A stretch of DNA of 64,000 bases from Telluribacter roseus (GTDB lineage Bacteria; Bacteroidota; Bacteroidia; Cytophagales; Spirosomataceae): assembly GCF_017355915.2 (NCBI RefSeq), contig NZ_JAFEUV020000004.1:186001-250000 (forward strand). Direction: 5' to 3'. Positions within the stretch are counted from its first letter, which is position 1; every line of letters begins with the position of its first letter. Of the stretch, positions 15,844 through 23,680 are shown piece by piece. Below the pieces are notes generated by a model. The model had not been told where the DNA came from. It searched no databases and saw only the letters and a list, made by a program, of their open reading frames with translations. The position numbers and the translations under genes are program-made.

Positions 15844-17979
15844 TCAACGTTCCATCACCAGTCCGTCAAACTCATCAAGCCGGTCCAGTGTCAGCTCGAG
15901 GTACCCATCCTTCCAGCTAAACCTGACCGGCTTTTGCTGTTTCATGGAAAAAATACGAGCCGGTTTGTAATCAGACTTGATTCTAAAAGAAAGATCCCGC
16001 ACCGGCAGGGGCGCAAAGTAGGTATTGCCACTGAATCCAGTCAGATTGACCAGGTGCAGTACCATACCATCTTCAGTCTGTTTGGTGTAGTTGTCGGGGG
16101 TATTCCGCACGTACCGTTGCAGGATTACCTCTATCCGTTCGGGAGCATTGGTTTGTACAAGCTGCGTCACCTCTGGAGCCAGGTAGTCGATGACGTCGAG
16201 CAGGATGTTTTTGTGCTGCTCGTAGCCGTGCAGGTAGTACAGCCGACCCAGGTTGATGGGTAACAGTACCGCCTTGCTGCTGGGGTGCTGTTTCACCCCC
16301 ATGGCATAGTAGCCGGAGGGGTCGTGACCACCAATGATCTCGGGCGGTCCGGGTCGGCCTTTGGTCAGGATGGGGAGGAAGCGGTGGTCAGCCGCTGAAA
16401 AATCGTATTGCCCCAGGTTAAATTTCCAGAACAGCATGGACTGCCCGGGGAACCGCTTGAACAGGGCCTTGTCGTCAGGCTTTAGGTAGTTGCCGGCCCC
16501 GTCGTAGTCTTTCTGAATGATCTTTGCCCCAAACAGATCCATCAGAGTCTGGGGATTGTCAAAGAGAGCCCGGTTGGTAGCGATGAGGTGAGTACCCTGG
16601 CGGCTGGCCTCTTTCAGTACCCGTACCGACTCCTGACTCAGGTACGTAATATCGGGCAGGACTATGAGCCGGTACTTTTTGAGCTTCTCCGCCAGATGCC
16701 CCACCTGAGCATCCTCAATGATATCGTACGGAATATGCGCTTCTTTGAGCATGAGCTGAATGCCACGGTACTCCTGCATGGGCTCTCCGCTGGGCCAGGC
16801 TCCCGGTGCTACCACGGCTACCTTAGCTACGGACGTATATCGCCCGAAGTAGGGCTCGTACTTCTTGTGGAAGCCGTATACTTTCTTCACCGCCTCAAAG
16901 TTCCGCTCGTCTTCGTAGCCTCGCATATCGCCCATGAGGCTGATGTCCAGGCCAGAGCCGTTGGCTATATTTTCATACAGTCGGATGGTCACCTCTTCGG
17001 GCTCTACGGCGTTGTAGCGCGACTGGAACGAGATCTGCTGAATGCTGCTGTTGCTGACGATATGGTCGGGAAAAGACTGAACGGCATTGCTCACGTTGTC
17101 AGATGACATATAGGGCCAGTAGGGGAGGCTGTTGGTCTGGGATTCGTGGCGGATGATGTCCACGTAGCGGTCCAGGTAGGTACAAATGGCGATCTGGGGA
17201 TTCTTTGACTTGACCAGTTCGTGCAGCCTTTTGGACCACTCCTCTACCGTGTGCTTCTTAAAGGTCAGGTACTTCTGGTACACCGGATCGGCTTTATTCT
17301 CCTCGGTAGGTAGTTTAAGGCCGTTGCTGTACGCGGCAAATGCCTTCTGGTCGCTGGGATTCTGATCGATGCCATGGTACTTGCCCTCGTAGGGGTTATT
17401 GACCTGGTAGCCGGGCATGTTCAGAAATATACCATCGATAGGAAAGGTGTCTATGACCTCCTCAATAATCCTGAACGCCTTGTCCTGTACGTAGGGAGCA
17501 TTGATAGAGACTACGTACATATCCGTATTGATGATCCGCTCGCCTTTGGGTGAGATGTAGCACCAGTCCGGATGGGCTTTGAAAATGCTCTCATGCACCC
17601 GGCTGAAATCAAACCGGACAATGACTCGAATACCCTGCTCGTGACACTTCCGGACCACATCTCCCAGCATGTTGGGCTTCATGTACGGGTTAGTATACTG
17701 AAAGTCCAGTTGGGTGGGGTAGAAGGCCATGATACCGCCCGCGTTGATGATAAGGGTGTTGGCGGAGTGGTCAAGCAGATCCCTGACCAGCGAGTCGGGG
17801 TTAAGAGTAGCGGCCTCGTAGGCGGGTAGGTTGGTCTGGATCAGGCGGAGGTTGTTGGCCTTCCACCAGGGGAGCTGGGCCGGCCAGGCGGCGGGAGAGG
17901 CTACTTTGGTTTTGGGTTGAGCGAGGCACGAAACAGCCCCTAAAAGTATGTATAGCAGGTAAGCAAATTTCGGATTCAT
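15844..17979 (-). CDS. Putative glycoside hydrolase with TIM barrel and GATase-like domain
   Basis: A 711-residue exported protein; the N-terminus could be a lipobox (AVSC, Cys18) or a plain signal cut after LAQ. Residues about 40-370 look like an alpha-amylase/GHL-type TIM barrel: NTLIINAGGIMAFYP, GIRVIVRFDFSRVHE, HPDWCYISPKGE, IDGIFLNMPGY. Residues about 380-600 resemble the beta-galactosidase trimerisation/GATase-like domain (KVAVVAPGAWPSGEP, YRLIVLPDITYLS), then a beta-sandwich tail. Such proteins are annotated as hypothetical glycosidases; catalytic residues are not obvious to me. It is convergent with the GH43 gene (5 bp apart), so the two may act on related glycans. Substrate unknown. 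Confidence 0.7.
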   Translation of the reverse strand: MNPKFAYLLYILLGAVSCLAQPKTKVASPAAWPAQLPWWKANNLRLIQTNLPAYEAATLNPDSLVRDLLDHSANTLIINAGGIMAFYPTQLDFQYTNPYMKPNMLGDVVRKCHEQGIRVIVRFDFSRVHESIFKAHPDWCYISPKGERIINTDMYVVSINAPYVQDKAFRIIEEVIDTFPIDGIFLNMPGYQVNNPYEGKYHGIDQNPSDQKAFAAYSNGLKLPTEENKADPVYQKYLTFKKHTVEEWSKRLHELVKSKNPQIAICTYLDRYVDIIRHESQTNSLPYWPYMSSDNVSNAVQSFPDHIVSNSSIQQISFQSRYNAVEPEEVTIRLYENIANGSGLDISLMGDMRGYEDERNFEAVKKVYGFHKKYEPYFGRYTSVAKVAVVAPGAWPSGEPMQEYRGIQLMLKEAHIPYDIIEDAQVGHLAEKLKKYRLIVLPDITYLSQESVRVLKEASRQGTHLIATNRALFDNPQTLMDLFGAKIIQKDYDGAGNYLKPDDKALFKRFPGQSMLFWKFNLGQYDFSAADHRFLPILTKGRPGPPEIIGGHDPSGYYAMGVKQHPSSKAVLLPINLGRLYYLHGYEQHKNILLDVIDYLAPEVTQLVQTNAPERIEVILQRYVRNTPDNYTKQTEDGMVLHLVNLTGFSGNTYFAPLPVRDLSFRIKSDYKPARIFSMKQQKPVRFSWKDGYLELTLDRLDEFDGLVMER

Positions 17980-18150
17980 AAACTGGAACGGAGGTGTGTT
18001 GGAGTGTAGACTATACTACTAAAAGTACAGGGGCCTCATACATTACTGATCGGGGGCGGCAGGTGTTAGGAATCAGTATAAATGGCAGGGGCCTGATCTT
18101 TATCTCACTAGCTGCCCTTACAACCACTTGCAGGGCCAGATTACAAGGCT

Positions 18151-19209
18151 ATGAACTATTCACTAATCTGTCTGAGTTTACTGGTATCCGTTGTGGCACC
18201 CAATGGTGTGGCACCCAACGTTGAGGCTGTTATCGATCATGCCAGTAATATATTCTCCTTGCCACCCACTATGAACGTACCCGTACCGGATCCAGATAAG
18301 CCCGTTGATAAGAAAAAACAGCGCATAGAGCTGTATAAGCTACTGGGGCGCCTGCCTGATCGTAACCGGCCTATATCGGTAAAGGTGGTGTCAAGGGAAG
18401 AGACGGACGAGATGGTGGTGGAGAAGCTGCTGATGGATATCAATGGCCTACAGGAGGTGCCGGCTTACTTCACCAAACCCAAAAATAGTAGTGGGAAGAT
18501 TCCGGTGATACTCTTCAACCACTCCCACTTTGGGCAGTACGAGGTAGGCAAGAATGAATTTATCAAAGGACGAAAGGAAATGCAGAGTCCGCCGTACGCG
18601 CTGGCGCTGGCCCGGGCGGGCTACGCCGGACTATGCCTCGACAGCTGGGGCTTTGGCGAGCGCAAAGGACCTACTGAACTGGATATATTTAAGGAGATGC
18701 TCTGGAAGGGGCAGGTGATGTGGGGGATGATGGTGTACGATAACCTGCGGGCGCTGGACTACCTCGAAACCCGCTCCGACGTGGATATGAAACGGGTAGG
18801 TACCATGGGAATGTCCATGGGAAGTACCATGGCGTGGTGGCTGGCGGCGCTGGACGAGCGCATCAAGGTATGTGTGGACCTGAACTGTCTGACCGACTAC
18901 CAGACCCTGATCGAGGAGAAGGGGCTGAACCGGCACGGTATCTACTACTACGTTCCTGACCTGCTCAATCACTTCTCTACGTCCAGCATCAACGCGCTCA
19001 TTGCGCCACGTCCGCACCTGGGCGTAGCTGGCAGCCAGGACCCGCTGACCCCGCTCAAAGGGCTGGCTATCATCGATAAAAATCTAAAAGAGGTATATAA
19101 GAAAGAAGGCGCTCCCGATGCCTGGCAGCTCAAAGTATACGATGTGCCTCACCTCGAAAATGCCCAGATGCGTCAGGACATCATGGCCTTTTTCAAAAAG
19201 TGGCTGTAA
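18151..19209 (+). CDS. Alpha/beta hydrolase, dienelactone-hydrolase/acetyl-xylan-esterase type
   Basis: A 352-residue alpha/beta hydrolase. The nucleophile elbow GMSMG puts Ser222 as nucleophile; Asp297 in GSQDPLT and His334 in VPHLEN complete a plausible triad. KIPVILFNHSHFGQY is the oxyanion strand, and LCLDSWGFGER follows as in acyl-xylan esterase-like (abhydrolase_7) proteins. The N-terminal residues 4-17 are hydrophobic, so export is likely. It stands between two sugar-related genes, so deacetylation of a glycan is a fair guess. Its stop is 9 bp from the stop of the convergent DUF1080 gene. Confidence 0.8.
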   Translation: MNYSLICLSLLVSVVAPNGVAPNVEAVIDHASNIFSLPPTMNVPVPDPDKPVDKKKQRIELYKLLGRLPDRNRPISVKVVSREETDEMVVEKLLMDINGLQEVPAYFTKPKNSSGKIPVILFNHSHFGQYEVGKNEFIKGRKEMQSPPYALALARAGYAGLCLDSWGFGERKGPTELDIFKEMLWKGQVMWGMMVYDNLRALDYLETRSDVDMKRVGTMGMSMGSTMAWWLAALDERIKVCVDLNCLTDYQTLIEEKGLNRHGIYYYVPDLLNHFSTSSINALIAPRPHLGVAGSQDPLTPLKGLAIIDKNLKEVYKKEGAPDAWQLKVYDVPHLENAQMRQDIMAFFKKWL

Positions 19210-19218
19210 GTACCCTTG

Positions 19219-19944
19219 CTAATCTACCAGAGGAGCCGTCTGTTCGGGGGAGGTCACGCCGGCTGGGAGTTCCATGATACGGATATTGCGGAAATGAATT
19301 TCGGCGCCTTCGGCTTCCAGACAGATGTACCCTTTTTTGCGTTCGGAGCCGCGGAGGCCGTTCACAAACTTACCATTGACAGATAGTTTGACGGTACCAT
19401 CCACACACACCACCACGTACTTGTTCCACTCGCCTTTGCCTTTACACCGCTTCTCGAGTGACTTGCTACGGGTACCTCTGGGGTTATCAGGGATCGCTTT
19501 CATACCCATGGTCGGGAATAGTTCGCCGTGTACATAGGCGTCGGTCTGGTTGTTCTGCGTAGCCCACTCCAGTTCCAGCATCTGTACCTCTATGGCTTTG
19601 GTCAGGGGATCATCTCCAAACTGAGTACCTTCACTCCATACAAATACCCCCGAATTGCCTCCGGCCTCCATGTGCTTCCACTCGATCTCCAGAATGAAGT
19701 TTTCGTATTGCCGGTCGGTACGCATGACACCGATGGGCTTGCCGGAGCAGATCAGGGTACCCTTCTTTACCTTCCAGGTTTCGGGTGAGGTATTTACATC
19801 TACCCATCCATCGAGGTTCTTTCCGTTGAATAAGGGCCGGAAGGCCAGTTGGTCAGAGGCCTGCTGCGCCCGGACACCCTCAACTGAAAGACACAGGAGT
19901 AGTGATAGAAACAGACGTAGGTAGTAGGTATGGTTGCGTTTCAT
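19219..19944 (-). CDS. DUF1080 / 3-keto-disaccharide hydrolase domain protein
   Basis: A 241-residue secreted protein with signal peptide (cut near VRAQ, residue 27). [35 protein letters not shown] and NSGVFVW are the standard blocks of DUF1080, a concanavalin-like sandwich. Members have been linked to hydrolysis of 3-keto-glycosides, and others may only bind carbohydrate. The end of the sandwich is visible in [16 protein letters not shown], so the domain is complete and single. It lies between the alpha/beta hydrolase (convergent) and the trehalose-synthase-like gene (same strand, upstream), consistent with sugar metabolism outside the cytoplasm. Specific substrate unknown. Confidence 0.85.
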   Translation of the reverse strand: MKRNHTYYLRLFLSLLLCLSVEGVRAQQASDQLAFRPLFNGKNLDGWVDVNTSPETWKVKKGTLICSGKPIGVMRTDRQYENFILEIEWKHMEAGGNSGVFVWSEGTQFGDDPLTKAIEVQMLELEWATQNNQTDAYVHGELFPTMGMKAIPDNPRGTRSKSLEKRCKGKGEWNKYVVVCVDGTVKLSVNGKFVNGLRGSERKKGYICLEAEGAEIHFRNIRIMELPAGVTSPEQTAPLVD

Positions 19945-20014
19945 CCGATTGTAATAAAGTCGCTCTTAAAGCTGCTATTCACTTTACTACAAAAGCATAT
20001 TTTGGACAATATTA

Positions 20015-20046
20015 CTTGCCGGCGCTCTAACTTGCCGGCGCTCTAA
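20015..20046. repeat. 16-bp perfect tandem duplication
   Basis: The unit CTTGCCGGCGCTCTAA occurs twice in tandem without mismatch, upstream of the DUF1080 start and just downstream of the amylase-family terminator. Probably a recent replication-slippage duplication. Confidence 0.8.
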
Positions 20047-20070
20047 ACTACTACGTGATGAAATAGGCCA

Positions 20071-20106
20071 TTGTAAAAAAGGAACGCCCGCTTTCGGCGG
20101 GCGTTC
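20071..20106 (-). terminator. Rho-independent terminator of the GH13 gene
   Basis: Stem GAACGCCCG/CGGGCGTTC (20082-20090 and 20098-20106). On the reverse strand it is followed by CTTTTTTACAA (T-tract at 20080-20075). It lies directly after the stop of the reverse GH13 gene at 20116. Confidence 0.87.
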
Positions 20107-20115
20107 AGGATCTAT

Positions 20116-21771
20116 TTATTTATGTCCCCGGTGCAACATATGACTCAGATCGCTGGCCCGGAACCACCGGTACCCGTAGGCATCCATCGTAACACGGTGG
20201 GTACCATCATTTTCTGCCATACTTTTATAATCCTGCAACAGGTCAACCAGCTTATTATCGTGTTTTTGATCAATTTTCAGAATGACCTCGTGGGCCTTCT
20301 CGTCAAAATTGTGCAGAATTACCAGGGAGCTGCCCTGCCAGGTGTACATGATACCCAGTACCTGAGGTACTCCTGTCTGTAGTATTTTCCATTCTCCCCA
20401 GCCAATCTCAGGGCATTCCTTTCGGAGTCGGATCAGGGAAGTCATCCAGTTGAGTAGTGAGTCGGGGTTACGTTTCTGGCTTTCTACATTGATATGCTGG
20501 TAAGCGTAGGGACCCTTATCTACGACTGGATGTACCAGTTTGGCCGACTCAGAAAACCCAGCCTGCGGATCATCCGACCATTGCATAGGCGTACGGACCG
20601 CATCACGTTCTTTCAGACTCAGATCATCTCCCATGCCGATCTCGTCGCCGTAGCGGATTACCGGGGTACCGGGCAGGGAGAACATGAGGCTGTAGGCCAG
20701 TTCGCTCTGGGCCCGGTTGCCCAGCATGGTAGAGAGCCGCCGGCGAATGCCCCTTTCGTAAATCTGCATATGCTCTTCCGGCCCGAAGCGGTCGAATACC
20801 TTCTGGCGTTGTTCTTCCGGAAGCCGGTCAATGTCCAGCTCATCGTGGTTGCGGAGGAAATTGGCCCACTGGGCAGTAGGTAGTGTGTTGCGGGTAGCTT
20901 CGAGTGCTTTGATGAGGGACTCGGTATCGGCGGTGGCCAGAGTATAGAATACGTGCTGGTTTACATAGAAGTTAAACATCATTTGTATCCCATCTCCGTT
21001 CTCACCAAAGTACTTCTGGGTCTCTTCGGGAAGTACATTGGCTTCACCCAGTAGTATGGCATCGCCCTTCCGCCACTGCAGAAACTTCCTGAATTCTTTC
21101 AGATATTCAAATTTCATCTGGGGCTGGGCCGCCCCGGGAGCTGGTGTTTCCAGAATAAACGGTACGGCATCTACTCTAAAGCCGGCTACACCCAGCTGCA
21201 GCCAGTAGCCCATGATACGCTTGGCTTCCTCCCGGACTTCGTCGTTATCCATATTCAGGTCGGGCTGGAACTTAAAGAAGCGATGGAAGTAGTAGGCTTT
21301 GGCTTTTTTATCGTACGTCCAGGTGGATTCCTGAACTCCCGGAAATACCATACCTTCGTCCGAGTCAGAGGGCTTCTTATCTGACCAGACGTACCAGTGG
21401 CGGTGCTTGGCGTCCGGACTGCTGCGCGCATCCTGAAACCACGGATGCTCGTCGGAGGTATGGTTGATCACCAGATCAATGATTACTTTGATACCCCGCC
21501 GGTTGGCCTGGTGCATAAACTCAACAAAGTTGCCGCTGGACCCATGCCGCTGGTCTACGCCGTAGTAGTCTTTGATATCATAGCCATTGTCCTGGTTAGG
21601 GCTGGGCTGAAAAGGGGCCAGCCAGATGGTGTCAACGCCCAACGCATGCAGGTAGTCAAGGCGGCGGGTCAATCCCTCAAAATCGCCTACACCATCTCCG
21701 TTAAGGTCCATAAAGGTTTCGAGGTCGAGGCTGTAGATAATGGAGTTTTTGTACCAAAGGTCCTGTATCAT
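20116..21771 (-). CDS. GH13 alpha-amylase family, trehalose-synthase-like
   Basis: A 551-residue cytoplasmic-type enzyme without signal peptide. It has the GH13 regions: DLVINH (His104), GFRVDAV (nucleophile Asp201), LLGEANV (acid/base Glu243) and FLRNHDELD (His309, Asp310). The N-terminus (WYKNSIIYSLDLETF, NGDGVGDFEGL) and NHTSDEHPWFQDAR, DFYVWS-like blocks match trehalose synthase (maltose alpha-D-glucosyltransferase, GH13_16), which interconverts maltose and trehalose. Some relatives are sucrose- or glucosidase-active, so the exact reaction is not certain. There is no fused maltokinase domain, and length suits the stand-alone form. The gene is monocistronic with its own terminator. Confidence 0.85.
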   Translation of the reverse strand: MIQDLWYKNSIIYSLDLETFMDLNGDGVGDFEGLTRRLDYLHALGVDTIWLAPFQPSPNQDNGYDIKDYYGVDQRHGSSGNFVEFMHQANRRGIKVIIDLVINHTSDEHPWFQDARSSPDAKHRHWYVWSDKKPSDSDEGMVFPGVQESTWTYDKKAKAYYFHRFFKFQPDLNMDNDEVREEAKRIMGYWLQLGVAGFRVDAVPFILETPAPGAAQPQMKFEYLKEFRKFLQWRKGDAILLGEANVLPEETQKYFGENGDGIQMMFNFYVNQHVFYTLATADTESLIKALEATRNTLPTAQWANFLRNHDELDIDRLPEEQRQKVFDRFGPEEHMQIYERGIRRRLSTMLGNRAQSELAYSLMFSLPGTPVIRYGDEIGMGDDLSLKERDAVRTPMQWSDDPQAGFSESAKLVHPVVDKGPYAYQHINVESQKRNPDSLLNWMTSLIRLRKECPEIGWGEWKILQTGVPQVLGIMYTWQGSSLVILHNFDEKAHEVILKIDQKHDNKLVDLLQDYKSMAENDGTHRVTMDAYGYRWFRASDLSHMLHRGHK

Positions 21772-22090
21772 GATCAGTTTAGTAGTGTGAATAAGATACT
21801 TTGCTGCCAGGGGATAAATGCGGCAGTACCAGTAGTTGTCAATACATAGAAACTGTACATGCGGATGAATGTTACTACTTTTAGGAAGTAAGGCTCATTT
21901 TGGATAGGTCCGAATAGCCGGCGACAGTACTTTGTCAGCCTTGGAAAGTACAGTAAGTGGAAGTAATTAACGAGACTATCTTTACGCCCACTGCAACAGA
22001 TTGTCAGCTCAGGAAGTACTGAATAGAGTACCTGTTCGTTCTTACTATAGTACTTTATGTACCTGTTTTATCTGTGTATAAATATATAGC
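21772..22090. other. Divergent intergenic promoter region
   Basis: About 319 bp between the reverse GH13 gene and the forward lipoprotein gene. It becomes AT-rich near 22040-22090. No gene, strong hairpin or long repeat seen; it must contain two promoters that I cannot place with confidence. Confidence 0.4.
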
Positions 22091-22873
22091 ATGAAAAGAA
22101 ATAGAAGTTGGTTCCTCTTACTGCTGCTAGGCCTGACGGCAGCTTGTACTACCTCCAAAACAGTACCTTATCAGGCCAAATGGAACGCTCCGTTTAACTA
22201 TACAGAAGGGCTGCAGCCCGACCAGCAGGACCAGAAGTCCAGGCTTAGGTACGGCATCATCAACGATGATCAGTACCTGTATCTGACACTCAAGACGCAG
22301 GACCCGCGTACGGTGCAGCAAATACTACAGAACGGCCTCCGGATTTCGTTTAGTCCGCAGGGAGCTCGTCAGGAGGCTTATTCTCTGCTGTTTCCGGTAG
22401 TGAGCCGGGAGGACCGAAAAGCCATGCAGAAAATAGATGTAGACCTGCCCAACAGTATCAGCCTTAATCGTATGCTGGATGTATTCAATAAGGAAGCACT
22501 CTGGAAGGGTCCCAAGGGACAGCGATTTATTAACCTGATCACTACTGATACCGGCCTGCGTTCGCACGTATCCGTCAATCAGAATGGTGAACTAACGGAG
22601 CAGCTTGTCATTCCGTTTGCTATGCTAGGCGTAAACCCCGAGCAGATGGCAACCCTCGGTGTAGGTATCCGAGTGGAGGGCGCTTCTGGTCAATCGGGAC
22701 TTACACCACGGGTTAGTGTGGGTATGGGCACTGGCGGCTTTGGTATGGGAGGCTTCGGTATGGGAGGCGGTGGCGTAGGTGTTGGCCTCGGCACGGGCAA
22801 CCGTTCGGGTGCTACCGACCGCGATGTAAACATCAACCTGCAGGTAAGGCTGGCGCGCAGTATAGCTGAGTAG
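22091..22873 (+). CDS. Putative lipoprotein with Gly/Met-rich tail
   Basis: A 260-residue protein with a lipobox (TAAC, near residue 19), so lipid-anchored. The body (about 30-195) alternates strands and includes LRYGIINDDQYLYLTLKT, a pattern like carbohydrate-binding module 9-type sandwiches. Residues about 214-242 are almost only Gly, Met, Phe and Val in repeats of GMGGFG, then a polar beta end (DVNINLQVRLAR). I do not recognise the family. The Gly/Met repeat is unusual and could be flexible or bind metal; that is speculation. Single gene, followed 186 bp later by a tiny membrane protein gene. Confidence 0.72.
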   Translation: MKRNRSWFLLLLLGLTAACTTSKTVPYQAKWNAPFNYTEGLQPDQQDQKSRLRYGIINDDQYLYLTLKTQDPRTVQQILQNGLRISFSPQGARQEAYSLLFPVVSREDRKAMQKIDVDLPNSISLNRMLDVFNKEALWKGPKGQRFINLITTDTGLRSHVSVNQNGELTEQLVIPFAMLGVNPEQMATLGVGIRVEGASGQSGLTPRVSVGMGTGGFGMGGFGMGGGGVGVGLGTGNRSGATDRDVNINLQVRLARSIAE

Positions 22874-23059
22874 TGATCAAGGCTTATTGACTTACAGCCC
22901 ATTGTGCTCTTTTTTCTACATATATGCTGTGTTTTAGTCCAGAAGTGGGAAATTGAGAAGTGATTCAACGCTTAAAAACGTATACAAGCGCCTGGTATCC
23001 TATTTTATAAGGTAAGAGTAGGGAAACAAAACTAATCTCAACTCTAATCATTCAACAAA

Positions 23060-23224
23060 ATGGGAAACTTGTTGTATACGATAGCCATAATATTGGTTAT
23101 ACTATGGCTGATCGGCTTCCTTGGCTTTGGAAGTTTCGGACTAGGTAACATTATTCACATTCTGCTGGTAATTGCTATTATCGCAGTACTTCTACGGGTT
23201 ATTGGCGGCGGTCGAGCCGTCTAG
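23060..23224 (+). CDS. Small lmo0937-type membrane protein (54 aa)
   Basis: Read by hand: ATG at 23060, TAG at 23222-23224, 54 codons. The product begins MGNLLYTIAIILVILWLIGF, has a Gly-rich centre (FGSFGLGN) and a second hydrophobic helix (IIHILLVIAIIAVLLRVI), ending GGGRAV. This is the layout of the lmo0937/DUF5670 family of two-helix inner-membrane proteins, widespread and often stress-linked, function unknown. It is preceded by an A-rich leader (TTCAACAAAATG) and followed by a strong terminator at 23281, so it is probably an abundant independent transcript. Confidence 0.85.
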   Translation: MGNLLYTIAIILVILWLIGFLGFGSFGLGNIIHILLVIAIIAVLLRVIGGGRAV

Positions 23225-23280
23225 CGCAAAGATCTTAACAACTGTTGCTCTCACCATTTACGAGAAGTAACAAACCTAAA

Positions 23281-23328
23281 AAAACAGCCACCACAGCTTG
23301 ATAGCTGCTGGTGGCTGTTTTTTTTATA
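23281..23328 (+). terminator. Rho-independent terminator after the small membrane protein
   Basis: Stem AAAACAGCCACCA/TGGTGGCTGTTTT (23281-23293 and 23309-23321) followed by a run of T. The loop region can pair further (AGC/GCT). Clear intrinsic terminator. Confidence 0.92.
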
Positions 23329-23450
23329 TTCAAACCGACTATGTATTTCATCTTAAAAAAAGCCTCCCCAAAAGCACTGTGGCTGGCGGGGAGGCTGGTG
23401 AATAGGTACTAATCAGAATTCAAAATCAGTAGTCTAAAGGAATTTTATTT

Positions 23451-23608
23451 CAGCCCCTGCGGGGCGATATCATAGTAGAAATAGTTAGACAAAGGTAGTT
23501 TTAAGCCCCATCGGGGCGACACATAGTTAACTGGGTGTCGCCCCGATGGGGCTAGATTCGCCTCTGGTTACTAATCTGCTACTGAGATCTAGCCCCTCCG
23601 AGGCTGCC
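23451..23608. repeat. Cluster of palindromic AGCCCC-GGGGC repeats
   Basis: Three related GC-rich units in AT-rich intergenic DNA: CAGCCCCTGCGGGGCGAT at 23451-23468; a large perfect inverted repeat with 19-bp arms at 23504-23522 and 23535-23553 (arm AGCCCCATCGGGGCGACAC) and a 12-base loop; and TAGCCCCTCCGAGGCTGCC at 23590-23608. Each arm of the large unit is itself a small hairpin. Similar intergenic palindromes occur in many Bacteroidetes genomes and look like dispersed REP-type elements; no transposase is present here. Confidence 0.8.
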
Positions 23609-23680
23609 TTCTAGGTCGCTTTTTGGCTAGAATTAATTCCTTCGTACACTCCTAATTCAATATTCAGCATTTAGAGTTCC

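Noticed and set aside
23451-23608. A CRISPR array or insertion-sequence end.
   Set aside because: The repeats are palindromic and unevenly spaced with no constant-length spacers, and there is no transposase gene or target-site duplication visible.
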